From: Acidimicrobiaceae bacterium
Lineage (GTDB): Bacteria; Actinomycetota; Acidimicrobiia; Acidimicrobiales; RAAP-2
Assembly: GCA_027449885.1 (NCBI GenBank)
Contig: DAIDKS010000024.1
Location: forward strand, 1-64,000
Direction of reading: 5' to 3'
Length of the DNA stretch: 64,000 nt
The notes beneath the pieces were generated by a model, which saw nothing but the letters and a program-made list of their open reading frames with translations, was not told the DNA's origin and did not search any database. The position numbers were made by a program, and so were the translations under genes. Within the stretch, counting starts at the first letter, position 1. Each line of letters begins with the position of its first letter. Shown here piece after piece: positions 34,046 to 43,174 of the stretch.

Positions 34046-34882
34046 CTAGTCCTGCAGCTGATCCAGTTGCGCGACGACCTCGTCCGGCAGCACGATCGAG
34101 CCGGCCCCGCAGTTCTCCTCGAGGTGGGCGACGCTCCCCGTACCCGGGATCGGGAGCATCACCGGACTCTTCGCGAGTAGCCACGCGATCGCCAGCTGGG
34201 CCACCGTGATGCCGAGACCGGTGGCCGCGGTGTCGAGCGGCCCACCCGGACGCGCGAGTCGCCCGGCGGCGACCGGGAACCACGGAATGAATCCGATGCC
34301 CTGCTCCTCGCAGTAGCCGAGGACGTCCTCGCTCTGGCGATTCGCGACGTTGTAGAGATTCTGCACGGTCGAGATCGGGACCACCTGCTGGGCCGCCCGG
34401 ATCTCCTCGACGCTCACCTCGGAGAGTCCGACCGCCCGGACCTTGCCCTCATCGAGCAGCGCCTTCAGTAGCCCGAACTGCTCCTCGGCGGGCACCGTCG
34501 GGTCGATCCGGTGCAACTGGAACAGGTCGATCGACTCGACGCCGAGACGACGTAGGGACAGCTCGCACTGCTGACGGAGGTAGTCGGGACGTCCACACGG
34601 TGTCCACTGGTCGGGCCCCGTGCGAAGGAGACCCGCCTTCGTCGCGACACGCACCGTGCCGTACGGGTGAAGGGCCTCGTGAATCAACTCCTCCGAGACG
34701 ACCGGTCCGTAGGAGTCGGCCGTGTCGATGAAGTCCACGCCCAGCTCGACGGCCCGGCGCAGGACGCGAAGGGCCTCGTCGTGGTCGGCCGGCGGACCCC
34801 ACACCCCGGGACCGGTGATGCGCATCGCGCCGAAACCCAGCCGGCGGACCGTCTGACCAGCGAACGTGAACGTGCTCGACAT
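34046..34882 (-). CDS. Aldo-keto reductase
   Basis: A 278-residue NADPH-dependent reductase of the AKR superfamily. It has [17 protein letters not shown] at the start, the catalytic Asp in [11 protein letters not shown] (with Tyr), Lys in VATKAGL and His in DLFQLHRID. The C-terminal NADP-binding site includes [15 protein letters not shown]. Substrates of such enzymes are aldehydes, ketones or sugars and are not predictable. The ATG at 34882 has an AAGGAG site; longer upstream starts are rejected. Confidence 0.93.
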   Translation of the reverse strand: MSSTFTFAGQTVRRLGFGAMRITGPGVWGPPADHDEALRVLRRAVELGVDFIDTADSYGPVVSEELIHEALHPYGTVRVATKAGLLRTGPDQWTPCGRPDYLRQQCELSLRRLGVESIDLFQLHRIDPTVPAEEQFGLLKALLDEGKVRAVGLSEVSVEEIRAAQQVVPISTVQNLYNVANRQSEDVLGYCEEQGIGFIPWFPVAAGRLARPGGPLDTAATGLGITVAQLAIAWLLAKSPVMLPIPGTGSVAHLEENCGAGSIVLPDEVVAQLDQLQD

Positions 34883-34984
34883 GAAGACTCCTTCGCTCCG
34901 GTGCCCCAGCCTAGGGTCGGCGCACGACGTCCGATTCGTGCCGACGCGTCGACGAGAACCGCCGACACCTGTGAGAATGGACCC

Positions 34985-35659
34985 ATGCCTCACGCCCCGT
35001 CACCCGTCGTGGCCGCCTTCGACCTCGACGGGACGCTGACCGACGGCGGAAGCGTCTTCAAGTGGCTCGAGCACGTCGCGGGACGCGGCACCGCCCTCCG
35101 GGCCGCGGGACGGCTGATCGTCCCCCTGACCCTGGGCGCCCTGAGATCCGGGCGCACCGCCGACCGGGCCAAGGAACGGCTCTTCCGCTCACTCCTCGCG
35201 GGGCGCGAGTGGTCCAGCGTGGAGCACGCGTCGCGGTCCTTCATTCTCGAGCACCTGCAGCGACACCTACGCCGTCCGACCGTGGCCCGACTGCGCTGGC
35301 ACCTGGAGCAGGGCCACGACGTCGTCCTGGTCTCCGCGTCCCCCGAGGTCTACGTCGACATCGTGGCCCGCGAACTGGGTGCGCACGGTGCGCTCGGCAC
35401 GCGCCTCGCGGTCGACCCACTGGGACGCCTCACGGGCGGCTACCTGGGCCGCAACTGTAGGGGCAAGGAGAAGATGCGGCGCCTCGATGAGTGGATCGAC
35501 GGCCGGGGCTATTCCACTCCGCCCGATATCTACGCCTACGGGAACTCGCGCGGTGATCGCCGGCTCCTGGCGCGCGCGACCTACCCGTTCAACCTCGGAC
35601 GGCTGGGTCGCTGGGGAGCCTTACGCCGCTACCCCTCGCTACCGGTCACCACTGGGTGA
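34985..35659 (+). CDS. HAD-IB family phosphatase (SerB-like)
   Basis: A 224-residue haloacid-dehalogenase-superfamily hydrolase. Motif I is [12 protein letters not shown] with the nucleophilic Asp, motif II is [11 protein letters not shown], motif III lysine is in GKEKMRRL and motif IV is [11 protein letters not shown]. The subfamily IB includes phosphoserine phosphatases and phosphatidylglycerophosphatase-like enzymes (CicA). GAGAAT lies six bases ahead of the ATG at 34985. The end overlaps the convergent Wzt-like gene by 14 bases. Confidence 0.88.
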   Translation: MPHAPSPVVAAFDLDGTLTDGGSVFKWLEHVAGRGTALRAAGRLIVPLTLGALRSGRTADRAKERLFRSLLAGREWSSVEHASRSFILEHLQRHLRRPTVARLRWHLEQGHDVVLVSASPEVYVDIVARELGAHGALGTRLAVDPLGRLTGGYLGRNCRGKEKMRRLDEWIDGRGYSTPPDIYAYGNSRGDRRLLARATYPFNLGRLGRWGALRRYPSLPVTTG

Positions 35660-36794
35660 CGGCGGCGTCGAGGGCGACGACGCCGCCGGCACGGCCGTCG
35701 TAGATCACCTGGATGGCGGCCGCCTTCTCCCGCCATCCCAGGACCGTTCCCCCCTGCGGATCGACGACCCCGACGTTCACGTCGTAGACGCCGTCGAGCA
35801 GTGGCACGTCACTCAGTCCGACCGTCACGCGCGTCGCCCCCGGTGTGAGGTCGACCGGGGCGGCCTGAGAGTCGTTGCGGCTGACGAGAAGACCCGAGCG
35901 CGTATAGATCTCGATCACGAGGTTGCCACTAACCGCCTGGTCCGAGACGAGGTCGACCTCGAGGTTGAGCTGGCCACCGTGTCGGACCTCGAACGAGCCC
36001 GACGGAGCGCTCACTGCCTCGACGCGGACAGCGGGTGCGGACGACGTCGAGCCCGGCGCCGCACCACCCAACAGGTGCTCGCGGAAGATGCGCAAGCCCT
36101 CTCCCACCTCTCCATCGGCGACCTTGAGCCCGTGGTCGAGGACGATCGCCCGGTCACAGATCGCCTTCACCGTGTCGGCCTGGTGCGTCACGAGGAGGAT
36201 CGTTCGGCCCTCGCGCTGAAACGTGCGGATGCGGTCGATGCACTTCGCCTGGAAGCGCTCGTCGCCCACCGCCAGCACCTCGTCGACCACCAGGATGTCG
36301 GGGTCGACGTTGACGGCCACGGCGAAGGCGAGACGAACGTACATGCCGCTCGAATAGAACTTGACCGGCGTGTCGATGAAGTGGGCGAGTTCGCTGAAGT
36401 CCACGATGTCGTCGAAGATCTGGTCGACGCGCTTGCGCGAGAAGCCGAGCATCGAACCGTACAGGTACACGTTGTCGCGCCCGGAGAGCTCGTGCTGAAA
36501 CCCGGCGCCCAGCTCGAGCAGAGCGGCGAGGGAGCCGCGCAGGCGAATCTGGCCCTCCGAGGGCTGGAGGACGCCGCACACGCACTTCAGCAGCGTCGAC
36601 TTGCCCGAGCCGTTGTGTCCGAGGATGCCCACGGTCTCACCCTCGCCCACCGAGAAGCTCACGTCCCGCAGGGCGTCGAAGAGTTCCGTGTTGCCCGCGC
36701 CCGGATGAAGGATCCTCTCCTTCAGTGAGTTGTGGCGCTCGTGGTGGATCTTGAAGCGCTTCGAGACGCCGTCGACCTCAATGACTTCCGACAT
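35646..36794 (-). CDS. Polysaccharide exporter ATPase with C-terminal glycan-binding domain (Wzt/TagH type)
   Basis: A 382-residue ATPase. Walker A is [16 protein letters not shown], followed by the characteristic GSLAALLELGAGFQHELSGRDN, signature region KFYSSGMYVRLAFAVA, Walker B DILVVDEVLAVGD and H-loop VTHQADTV. The first 240 residues match O-antigen/teichoic-acid exporters. The final ~130 residues form a beta-rich domain (EVRHGGQLNLEVDLVSD) like Wzt-C, which reads the end of the glycan. Start: ATG 36794 (ATGA overlap with the permease) or GTG 36797. No glycan-synthesis genes flank it here. Confidence 0.92.
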   Translation of the reverse strand: MSEVIEVDGVSKRFKIHHERHNSLKERILHPGAGNTELFDALRDVSFSVGEGETVGILGHNGSGKSTLLKCVCGVLQPSEGQIRLRGSLAALLELGAGFQHELSGRDNVYLYGSMLGFSRKRVDQIFDDIVDFSELAHFIDTPVKFYSSGMYVRLAFAVAVNVDPDILVVDEVLAVGDERFQAKCIDRIRTFQREGRTILLVTHQADTVKAICDRAIVLDHGLKVADGEVGEGLRIFREHLLGGAAPGSTSSAPAVRVEAVSAPSGSFEVRHGGQLNLEVDLVSDQAVSGNLVIEIYTRSGLLVSRNDSQAAPVDLTPGATRVTVGLSDVPLLDGVYDVNVGVVDPQGGTVLGWREKAAAIQVIYDGRAGGVVALDAAVTQW

Positions 36795-37720
36795 CACAGT
36801 TCCGATTCGAAGTTGCCCTCGAGGCGCCCGAACACGACCAGCGCGAGGAGGAACAGCACGAAGGAGCCCACGACGAGGCCCGCGTTGATGACGACGAACT
36901 CACCCAGCGACCACGACGGCAGGACGTGGAGAGGGAGTCCCGTTGTCGTTGAGCGCACGACGGGCGCGGCGTAGAAGGCCCGCTGGAACGTGATGATGAT
37001 CGGTGTCACCGGATTGAGGAAGTAGAGGGCCGTGAGCCCGTGACGCCGCAGGGGCGCCGCGATCGAGTTCTCGTAGGAGTACACGACCGGCGAGAGCCAG
37101 AACCACAACTGGAGAACCACGTCCATCAGGTGCCGAACGTCACGGAGATAGACGGTGATCGCCGACATCACGATGCCGATGGCCGCCGTCAAGAAGTACA
37201 GGGCGAGGAAGGCTAGCGGCAGCACGGCGACGAATCCCCACGCCGGCGCGTGACCAATGATCAGGAGGAAGACGGCGAGGACACCCACTTGGATGAGGAA
37301 GTAGATGACGGCCGCACCGATGTTCGAGAGTGCCAGGATCTCCCGGGGAAACGAGACCTTCTTCACCAGGCCCGCGCGGTCCACGATCACCCCGGTCGAC
37401 GCGGATACACCGCCCTGGAAGAGGTTCCATACGACGAGTCCCGCGAACAGGTACACGACGAAGTCGGGGATCCCGTTCTTCAGGAAGATCGAGAAGACGA
37501 GGTAGTAGGTGGCCAGGGTGAGCGCCGGTGACAGCATCGACCAGAAGATGCCGAGGGCGGAGCCCTTGTACTTGATCCGGATGTCCGACGTGATGAGTCC
37601 GGTGAGCAACTCGCGTCGATCCGCCAGATTGCGCAGTCGTGCGCCCAGACTCGGGCGTGCACTGACCACCCGCACCGGCGCCGCCAACCCGGAGCGACGT
37701 GTCGCCGGCGCGTCGTCCAC
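36794..37720 (-). CDS. Polysaccharide exporter permease (Wzm/TagG type)
   Basis: A 308-residue ABC-2 membrane protein of the O-antigen/teichoic-acid export group. Seen are the N-terminal amphipathic region ending RRELLTGLITSDIRIKYKGSALG, PALTLATYYLVFS, and the conserved LNPVTPIIITFQRAFY near the C-terminus; six membrane segments. It pairs with the ATPase encoded just downstream. Its GTG start overlaps the clpP stop (TAGTG), an unexpected linkage to a housekeeping protease. Confidence 0.92.
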   Translation of the reverse strand: MDDAPATRRSGLAAPVRVVSARPSLGARLRNLADRRELLTGLITSDIRIKYKGSALGIFWSMLSPALTLATYYLVFSIFLKNGIPDFVVYLFAGLVVWNLFQGGVSASTGVIVDRAGLVKKVSFPREILALSNIGAAVIYFLIQVGVLAVFLLIIGHAPAWGFVAVLPLAFLALYFLTAAIGIVMSAITVYLRDVRHLMDVVLQLWFWLSPVVYSYENSIAAPLRRHGLTALYFLNPVTPIIITFQRAFYAAPVVRSTTTGLPLHVLPSWSLGEFVVINAGLVVGSFVLFLLALVVFGRLEGNFESEL

Positions 37721-38307
37721 TAGGCCTCTTGGCGCAGGGCCGACCGGTCAATGACCGCGTCGATGAATCCGTACTCGAGGGCCTCGTCCGCAGTGAACCA
37801 GCGGTCTCGGTCGGAGTCCGCCTCGATCCGATCGAGGGGCTGACCAGTGTGGAACGCGATTCGCTCGGCCAGCATCTTCTTCAGGTACACGATCTGCTCG
37901 GCCTGGATCGCGATGTCCGATGCCTGTCCCTGCATGCCCCCCATTGAGGGCTGGTGCATGAGGATGCGAGAGTGCGGCAGGGCGAAGCGCTTGCCCTTGG
38001 TTCCCGCGCAGAGCAGGAACTGTCCCATGGACGCGGCCATCCCCAGGCAGATCGTGCGAATGTCGCACTTCACGTACTGCATCGTGTCGTAGATCGCCAG
38101 CCCATCGGTCACCGAGCCGCCGGGTGAGTTGATGTAGAGGCTGATGTCGCGGTCGGGGTCCTCAGCCTCGAGCAGCAGCAGTTCTGAGCAGATTCGGTTC
38201 GCCGTGGCCTGGTCCACCTGGGTGCCGAGGAAGACGATCCTCTCGCGAAGGAGTCGCTGATTGAGGTCGTTTCCGGCCATCGAGTCGGACATTGCCGCTG
38301 TATCCAT
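37720..38307 (-). CDS. clpP: ATP-dependent Clp protease proteolytic subunit
   Basis: A 195-residue serine peptidase forming the 14-mer chamber that degrades proteins delivered by ClpX or ClpC, including tmRNA-tagged ones. The catalytic triad is Ser93 in [12 protein letters not shown], His118 in LMHQPSMGG and an Asp in [26 protein letters not shown] is the oxyanion strand. Actinobacteria usually carry adjacent clpP1-clpP2, but only one copy is here. ATG 38307 follows TAGATT by six bases, without a ribosome binding site. Neighbours upstream are not clpX or tig. Confidence 0.97.
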   Translation of the reverse strand: MDTAAMSDSMAGNDLNQRLLRERIVFLGTQVDQATANRICSELLLLEAEDPDRDISLYINSPGGSVTDGLAIYDTMQYVKCDIRTICLGMAASMGQFLLCAGTKGKRFALPHSRILMHQPSMGGMQGQASDIAIQAEQIVYLKKMLAERIAFHTGQPLDRIEADSDRDRWFTADEALEYGFIDAVIDRSALRQEA

Positions 38308-38319
38308 GGGAACAATCTA
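38308..38319 (-). promoter_or_regulatory. Candidate leaderless -10 of clpP
   Basis: TAGATT (38314-38319 on the minus strand) is six bases from the ATG at 38307. Confidence 0.5.
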
Positions 38320-38365
38320 CTGGACGGTCCTTCACGCTCGGCCCGGTCCCGTAGAGTGGGGCCGC

Positions 38366-38445
38366 GCGGGCGTGGCGAAATTGGCAGACGCGCTGGTTTT
38401 AGGTACCAGTTCTTCGGAGTGTGGGTTCGAGTCCCGCCGCCCGCA
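38366..38445 (+). tRNA. tRNA-Leu (anticodon TAG)
   Basis: Acceptor GCGGGCG/CGCCCGC, D arm with AATTGGCAGAC, anticodon stem CTGGT/ACCAG around TTTAGGT (anticodon TAG), a short class II variable arm built on TTCG, and a T arm GTGGG/CCCGC with the TTCGAGT loop. The discriminator is A; CCA is not encoded (next bases CCG). TAGAGT (38352-38357) eight bases upstream is a likely -10 box. Confidence 0.96.
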
Positions 38446-38470
38446 CCGATCGCCGCCGAATCCCCCCTAC

Positions 38471-38485
38471 TAGATTCGTGGCGTG
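38471..38485 (+). promoter_or_regulatory. Candidate leaderless -10 of the FKBP gene
   Basis: TAGATT (38471-38476) lies exactly six bases before the GTG at 38483. Confidence 0.5.
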
Positions 38486-38851
38486 CCCAAGCCTCTCGTA
38501 GAACCCATCGACGGCAGCCTGCCGGATCACCTCGACGTCACCGACCTCACGGTGGGTGGCGGTGCCGAAGCCCAGGCGGGCCAGACCGCCGTCGTCCACT
38601 ACGTAGGCGTCGCCGCCTCGACCGGCGAGCAATTCGATGCGTCGTGGGACCGCGACGAACCGTTCGCCTTCTCGCTCGGGGCGGGCCACGTCATCTCCGG
38701 ATGGGACCAGGGCGTCGTCGGAATGCGCGTCGGCGGTCGCCGGCGGCTCGTCATCCCGCCACACCTCGGCTACGGCGCCCGTGGGGCCGGTGGGGTCATC
38801 CGACCCAACGAGACGTTGATCTTCGTCGTCGACCTACTCGACGTCCGTTAG
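38483..38851 (+). CDS. FKBP-type peptidyl-prolyl isomerase
   Basis: A 122-residue single-domain isomerase speeding cis-trans proline isomerisation in folding proteins. The FK506-binding core is complete: VVHYVGVAASTGEQFDASWDR, FSLGAGHVISGWDQGVVGM, RRRLVIPPHLGYGARG and IRPNETLIFVVDLLDV. There is no signal peptide, so it is cytoplasmic. The GTG start follows a TAGATT box by six bases. Its TAG stop overlaps the TAA of the convergent LON-domain gene. Confidence 0.95.
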   Translation: MPKPLVEPIDGSLPDHLDVTDLTVGGGAEAQAGQTAVVHYVGVAASTGEQFDASWDRDEPFAFSLGAGHVISGWDQGVVGMRVGGRRRLVIPPHLGYGARGAGGVIRPNETLIFVVDLLDVR

Positions 38852-39489
38852 GACCAGTCGTCGCGCGAGGGCTCGACCAGCATTCGCTGGTAGTCCCCGT
38901 AGCGTTCACAGCAGATCTCAGCCACGAGCCGAAGCCGATCGTTGGGGTCCGACAGGCTGAGGACGCTGAACTGATCAAGGACCGCCATCGGTGTCATCGC
39001 GCAGAGTTGCCACGCCCGGACCGCGGGATCGGGTGACAACTCCCCCGCTGGCAGGGGTGCGTCGTCGAGGTGGACCTCGCTGTGGAGCGCCCGCAGCGCC
39101 CGCACCGCCGACTCCGCCGACTTCAGCAGCGTCGGCTCGATCGGGACCTCGTCACAACACCGCTCACTCACGGTGGCTCGGGGATACGGAGAGTCGGGAA
39201 GCCAGTCCGCGACCTGGATACATCGTTCCCCCTCGACCATGAGCAGGGTCTGTCCGTCGACGAGCGGCTGAGAGGCGACGATCCGCAAGACGGTGCCGAC
39301 CATCGTTCGCTCGTCGCCACCACCGACCTCGGATCCTCGGGCGATGAGGCATGTCGCGAACTCGGCGTCCTCGACGGAGAGGTCGCGCAGCATCTGTCGG
39401 TATCGCGGCTCGAAGACGCACAGTCCTACCGTCTGATGCGGGAACACCACCATCCCCAACGGGAACATCGGCAGCTCAGCGCTCTCCAC
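38848..39489 (-). CDS. LON substrate-binding-domain protein
   Basis: A 213-residue protein consisting of the N-terminal domain of Lon protease alone, without ATPase or peptidase. It starts ELPMFPLGMVVFPHQTVGLCVFEPRYRQ, the usual LAN motif, with VGTVLRIVASQ and MVEGERCIQVADW further on. Stand-alone LON-domain proteins are common in Actinobacteria; the role is unknown, perhaps peptide binding or adaptor. The GTG at 39489 follows TAGTCT (39496-39501) by six bases. That box also contains the stop codon of rdgB. Confidence 0.88.
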   Translation of the reverse strand: MESAELPMFPLGMVVFPHQTVGLCVFEPRYRQMLRDLSVEDAEFATCLIARGSEVGGGDERTMVGTVLRIVASQPLVDGQTLLMVEGERCIQVADWLPDSPYPRATVSERCCDEVPIEPTLLKSAESAVRALRALHSEVHLDDAPLPAGELSPDPAVRAWQLCAMTPMAVLDQFSVLSLSDPNDRLRLVAEICCERYGDYQRMLVEPSRDDWS

Positions 39490-39501
39490 GTCGCCAGACT
39501 A
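39490..39501 (-). promoter_or_regulatory. Candidate leaderless -10 of the LON-domain gene
   Basis: TAGTCT (39496-39501, minus strand), six bases before the GTG at 39489; its first three bases are the stop codon of rdgB. Confidence 0.5.
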
Positions 39502-40122
39502 AGGGTGAGTGGGCCGAGTTCCTTCCTCCGAGGCCCGGTGGGCGAGGACGCGGGCCAGTTCCCTCAATGCTCGGGCCCGGTGCGAGACTCGATTCTTCTC
39601 CTCGGCACCGACTTCGCTCAGAGTTCGTCCCGCGGTATCGGGTGACGCGAACACGGGGTCGTAGCCGAATCCGCTCTCACCGCGAGGCGACGCCTCGATC
39701 CACCCGTCGAGCTGACCCGCGACGACGACCTCGTCCCCGCCGGGCGTCACCACGGCGATGACCGTGCGAAACCGTGCGGAGCGCTCGTGGCTACCCACAC
39801 GGCTCGCCAACTCACCGAGCAGCTTGGCCACGTTCTCGTCGTCCGAGGCGTCGTCGCCCGCGTAACGGGCGCTCCGTACGCCGGGTCGACCGTCCAGCGC
39901 ATCGACGAAGAGTCCCGTGTCGTCGGCCACGGCCGTTCGACCCGTGGCTCGGGCGATCGCTCGCGCCTTGAGCAGGGCGTTCCCCTCCAGGGTGTCGCTC
40001 GTCTCGTCGACGTCCGCCAACCCCGCAGGGCGCGGTTCGACCTCAATGCCGAGACCCGACAGCACCTCGCGCATCTCTCGCGCCTTGTGCGGATTGGCCG
40101 TCGCCAGCACCCACGCCGTCAT
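39499..40122 (-). CDS. rdgB: Non-canonical purine NTP pyrophosphatase (RdgB/HAM1)
   Basis: A 207-residue enzyme hydrolysing dITP/XTP to monophosphates so that deaminated purines stay out of DNA and RNA. Motifs: [17 protein letters not shown] at the N-terminus, the [12 protein letters not shown] segment, the metal-binding [25 protein letters not shown], and [14 protein letters not shown]. The C-terminal [14 protein letters not shown] is also standard. It overlaps rph by ATGA; the rph-rdgB pair is one of the commonest bacterial gene couples. Confidence 0.96.
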   Translation of the reverse strand: MTAWVLATANPHKAREMREVLSGLGIEVEPRPAGLADVDETSDTLEGNALLKARAIARATGRTAVADDTGLFVDALDGRPGVRSARYAGDDASDDENVAKLLGELASRVGSHERSARFRTVIAVVTPGGDEVVVAGQLDGWIEASPRGESGFGYDPVFASPDTAGRTLSEVGAEEKNRVSHRARALRELARVLAHRASEEGTRPTHP

Positions 40123-40853
40123 CGTGGCGTCGGCGGCGTCGAGAGGAGCGCCCGCTGGACCTCGTGCACCCGGCGGATTCCCCCCTCCGCGAGGTCGAGC
40201 AACTGGTCGAGTTCGCGACGGGAGAACGCCGTTCGCTCGGCGGTCCCTTGGACCTCGACGAAGTCTCCGGCCCCGGTCATCACGACGTTCATGTCCGTCT
40301 CGGCCCGGGAATCCTCAACGTAGGGAAGGTCGAGTACCGGCTGGCCGTCCACCACGCCCACCGAGATGGCGGCGACGACGTCACTCAGCGGGTGCTCGGA
40401 GATCAGGCCCCGCTGCAGCAGTCGGGTCGCCGCGTCGTGGAGGGCGACGTAGCCACCGCAGATGGACGCCGTTCGAGTCCCACCGTCGGCCTGGAGGACG
40501 TCACAGTCGACCGTCACCTGTAGGTCAGACATCAGTTCCAGCCGAGTAACCGCTCGGAGAGACCGACCGATCAGTCGCTGGATCTCCTGGGTGCGACCCG
40601 AGGGGCGCCCCTTCGCGGCCTCTCGCGTCACGCGCTCGGGTGACGACCCGGGCAGCATCGAGTACTCCGCCGTGACCCAACCGCGACCCGAGTTGCGCAA
40701 CCATCGAGGAACGTCCGTCTCCACGGACGCGGTGCAGAGCACGCGCGTACGGCCGACGGTCACGAGGACCGACCCGAGGGCCATCTCCGTGAAGTCGCGA
40801 GTGAACTCGAGGGGTCGGGCTTCGTCGGGCGCACGCCCGTCCGCACGGGTCAT
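40119..40853 (-). CDS. rph: Ribonuclease PH
   Basis: Phosphate-dependent 3'-5' exoribonuclease trimming tRNA 3' ends, a hexamer of the PNPase fold. The 244-residue protein shows [81 protein letters not shown] and [20 protein letters not shown] 40853 has a GAGGAGG site. Coupled to rdgB. No abnormality is visible. Confidence 0.97.
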   Translation of the reverse strand: MTRADGRAPDEARPLEFTRDFTEMALGSVLVTVGRTRVLCTASVETDVPRWLRNSGRGWVTAEYSMLPGSSPERVTREAAKGRPSGRTQEIQRLIGRSLRAVTRLELMSDLQVTVDCDVLQADGGTRTASICGGYVALHDAATRLLQRGLISEHPLSDVVAAISVGVVDGQPVLDLPYVEDSRAETDMNVVMTGAGDFVEVQGTAERTAFSRRELDQLLDLAEGGIRRVHEVQRALLSTPPTPR

Positions 40854-40933
40854 AGGTTTCCTCCTCGCAGGGCATCGCCACGGTAGTCCACGCCCGTCCC
40901 CATCGATCACCGGGGACGACGAGATCGGAACGC

Positions 40934-41455
40934 CTACACGTCACGCTCGCGCGACGGGCGATAGAAGGCGGCCAACTGGAGAGCCGCGGCTCCCACACCC
41001 AACCCGAGCGTCAGGACGAGGCGCAGCGTCGGGGACCACGCTGCGACACCCCACAGGTGATCCAGTGAGAAACGACCGGGACCGAGCACGCCGGGGACGA
41101 GCGAGCAGACCGCTACCCCGAGCGTGTACTCGATACCCTCACCGTGATTGAAGATGAAGAAGCCGTTCCTGCGGTGCACCGTGACGATCGCGACGGTCAT
41201 CAGGGACACCAGGCCGGCCGCCGCCAGTGGAGTGAGAAGGCCCAGGAGCAGAAGAACGCCGACGCCCACCTCGGTCGATGCGGCGGCGACGGCGTTGAAG
41301 GCGCCGGGGCGAACGCCGATGGACTCGAACCACCGGGCCGTGCCGGGCAATCGGCCTCCCCCGAAGAACTTCCGATAGCCGTGGGCGAGGATCATCCCGC
41401 CCAGGAAGGCCCTCACGGCCACCAGCACCACGTCGACCGGGACTGTGTCACGCAT
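40934..41455 (-). CDS. DoxX-family membrane protein
   Basis: A 173-residue protein with four to five membrane segments: [21 protein letters not shown], then [42 protein letters not shown], and a last helix [17 protein letters not shown]. DoxX proteins are poorly understood and in mycobacteria are linked with a membrane-bound redox complex. Here no partner (SodA/SseA) is near. ATG 41455 has a GGGGAGGTGA site. Confidence 0.85.
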   Translation of the reverse strand: MRDTVPVDVVLVAVRAFLGGMILAHGYRKFFGGGRLPGTARWFESIGVRPGAFNAVAAASTEVGVGVLLLLGLLTPLAAAGLVSLMTVAIVTVHRRNGFFIFNHGEGIEYTLGVAVCSLVPGVLGPGRFSLDHLWGVAAWSPTLRLVLTLGLGVGAAALQLAAFYRPSRERDV

Positions 41456-41592
41456 CGGGTCACCTCCCCGCTCCCGCCAGGACGGACGAATCCAATCTAG
41501 GCACGCCCCACGCTCACTCGACACGGGTCCGCTCTCCACCGGTTCCCGCGGCGAATCACTCGGCGTCTACCGGTCGCGGAGCGACGCGTCAC

Positions 41593-41607
41593 TACTCTGG
41601 CGAGATG
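41593..41607 (+). promoter_or_regulatory. Candidate leaderless -10 of smpB
   Basis: TACTCT (41593-41598) is six bases from the ATG at 41605. Confidence 0.5.
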
Positions 41608-42120
41608 GCTCGAGCGAAGACGATGCAGGCGCGCCGCGCCGCACGACCGGACCCCGGCTCGGATCGTGTCATCGCCACCAACCGCAAGGCACGACACGAC
41701 TTCGAGATCCTCGACCGGCTGGAATGCGGCATCGTCCTCACCGGTTCGGAGGTCAAGAGCCTGCGCAACGGAACCGCCCAGATCACCGAGGGTTTCGCCC
41801 GCATCGAAGACGGGGAGATCTGGCTCTACGGGGTCCACATCCCGCCCTGGACCTACGCCGTTGGCTTCGGCAGTCACGACCCCGATCGTCGCCGGAAGCT
41901 CCTGGCCCACCACCGACAGATCGCCCACTGGTACAACGAGACCACCACCCAGGCATTGACCCTGGTCCCGCTATCCCTCTACTTCCGAGACGGCCGCGCC
42001 AAGGTTGAACTGGGCCTCGCTCGGGGACGCAAGCAGCAGGACCGGCGTCAGGCCCTCGCGCAGCGCGACGCGGAGCGGGAGATGGCTCGCGTCCAGCGGG
42101 CCTTCGAGAAGTACGGGTGA
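41605..42120 (+). CDS. smpB: SsrA-binding protein SmpB
   Basis: A 171-residue RNA-binding protein that delivers tmRNA to stalled ribosomes. The OB-fold core has VIATNRKARHDFEILDRLECGIVLTG, EVKSLRNGTAQITEGFARI and LLAHHRQIAHWYN; the C-terminal basic helix (RGRKQQDRRQALAQRDAERE) enters the decoding site. A somewhat longer N-terminus than usual (about 20 residues). ssrA follows 67 bases downstream, the classical pair. Confidence 0.97.
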   Translation: MARAKTMQARRAARPDPGSDRVIATNRKARHDFEILDRLECGIVLTGSEVKSLRNGTAQITEGFARIEDGEIWLYGVHIPPWTYAVGFGSHDPDRRRKLLAHHRQIAHWYNETTTQALTLVPLSLYFRDGRAKVELGLARGRKQQDRRQALAQRDAEREMARVQRAFEKYG

Positions 42121-42187
42121 CGAACCGGATTCGCCCGGCGATCGGCACGGTACCCTGGGACAGCGAGTCACGTCGACCCGCAGCCAA

Positions 42188-42533
42188 GGGGGTGAGTGGT
42201 TTCGACATCAGTTGTCTAGGTGGAAGCAGCGAGCCGTGGTCTCCGGAGCCACGTAAAAGAGCCGGAAAACAACAAAAAACGGCAAAGCACAGCTTAGCCT
42301 TGCTGCTTAGGTAGCAACGTCCGACCGGACTCATCCCTACGGTTCGGAATTCGGGCGTCAGAAAGTAGGGATTACTCAATGGAGCGGTCAGTGATCCAGC
42401 GAGGACAATTCAGCTGACTACGGCTGGTACACGGTGCCCGTGACAGGACCAGCCCGACAATTCCCCATGGGCTGCGCTCGGAGAATGTCTACTGCGGCCC
42501 TGATGGACCTGGGTTCGACTCCCAGCACCTCCA
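42188..42533 (+). ncRNA. ssrA: Transfer-messenger RNA (tmRNA)
   Basis: Trans-translation RNA of about 346 nt. The 5' end, GGGGGTGAGTGGTTTCGACA, pairs through GGGGGTG with CACCTCC at the 3' end, and the T arm is CTGGG TTCGACT CCCAG. The discriminator A is at 42533; CCA is not encoded. The tag frame runs 42260-42310 and would add SRKTTKNGKAQLSLAA (resume codon AGC, or possibly the preceding AAG), ending TAG with a second TAG four bases on. The Leu-Ala-Ala end fits ClpXP recognition. It lies directly after smpB. Confidence 0.95.
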
Positions 42534-42547
42534 CAAGATCGGCCGTG

Positions 42548-42574
42548 TCGGGTCACACTCGAGTGTCGTCCCGA
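42548..42574 (+). terminator. Possible hairpin terminator after ssrA
   Basis: TCGGG (42548-42552) pairs with CCCGA (42570-42574), enclosing a second stem ACACT/AGTGT. There is an internal bulge and no T-run, so this is only a candidate. Confidence 0.4.
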
Positions 42575-42694
42575 GACGACTTGCCCAGCCAGTGCGGCCT
42601 CGCGCGACCTAGCGCACACGATTCACGTGATCTAACGCGTGCGGGCCCGAACACATGAACCGACGCAGCTACGCATGGGGATCGACGTCGAGCG

Positions 42695-43171
42695 TTACAA
42701 GGTGGTCTTCGGGTTCCGGTAGTCGAACACCGCCACCGTCAGTCCGTGCTTGCCGAGGGTCGTCCAGTGCCGATCCGCGGTCAGAACCGGGTAACCCATC
42801 TCGGCGGCGTATCCGAGACAAACGATGTCGGCCAGAGAGAGTGACTTGGGCGAGGTAGTGCCCACACGCCTCTGCGCCGCGCGACTCCGCTCGTCGATCT
42901 GCTTGAGTTCCAGGAAGCGTCGACTGACACCCACGTTGACGCTGACGACCGACAGACCCGTCGCGGTCAACGCCGCCTCGACCTCATCCGGCGCCAGGGA
43001 GTTCACTATCCCCAACTCGTAGAGAACCTCGCCGAAATTGACAGAGGTGACCTCCGCCCGACCTAGCACCTGCGTGAACCGCTTCGCGGCGCGCACCCCT
43101 CGAATGACGTCGATCAGCAGCGTGGCGTCGACAACCACCGGTCCTGCGGGGACCGCACGTGACTCGGGCAC
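42695..43171 (-). CDS. PIN-domain ribonuclease toxin (VapC family)
   Basis: A 158-residue PIN-domain protein. The acidic metal site is intact: Asp15 in VVVDATLLIDVI, Glu48 in VNFGEVLYEL, Asp115 in LSLADIVCLGYA and Asp133 in VLTADRHW. VapC toxins cleave tRNA or rRNA when not held by VapB. The GTG at 43171 lies three bases after the antitoxin stop. The antitoxin gene itself appears frameshifted, which is unexpected next to an intact toxin. It sits about 160 bases beyond ssrA. Confidence 0.85.
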   Translation of the reverse strand: MPESRAVPAGPVVVDATLLIDVIRGVRAAKRFTQVLGRAEVTSVNFGEVLYELGIVNSLAPDEVEAALTATGLSVVSVNVGVSRRFLELKQIDERSRAAQRRVGTTSPKSLSLADIVCLGYAAEMGYPVLTADRHWTTLGKHGLTVAVFDYRNPKTTL

Positions 43172-43174
43172 GCT

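Noticed and set aside
37720-38307. clpP1-clpP2 pair
   Set aside because: Only one clpP is present; upstream is tRNA-Leu and FKBP on the other strand, with no second copy.
42434-42658. Short plus-strand frame at the 3' end of ssrA
   Set aside because: Most of it is tmRNA sequence including the T arm; it is not a protein gene.
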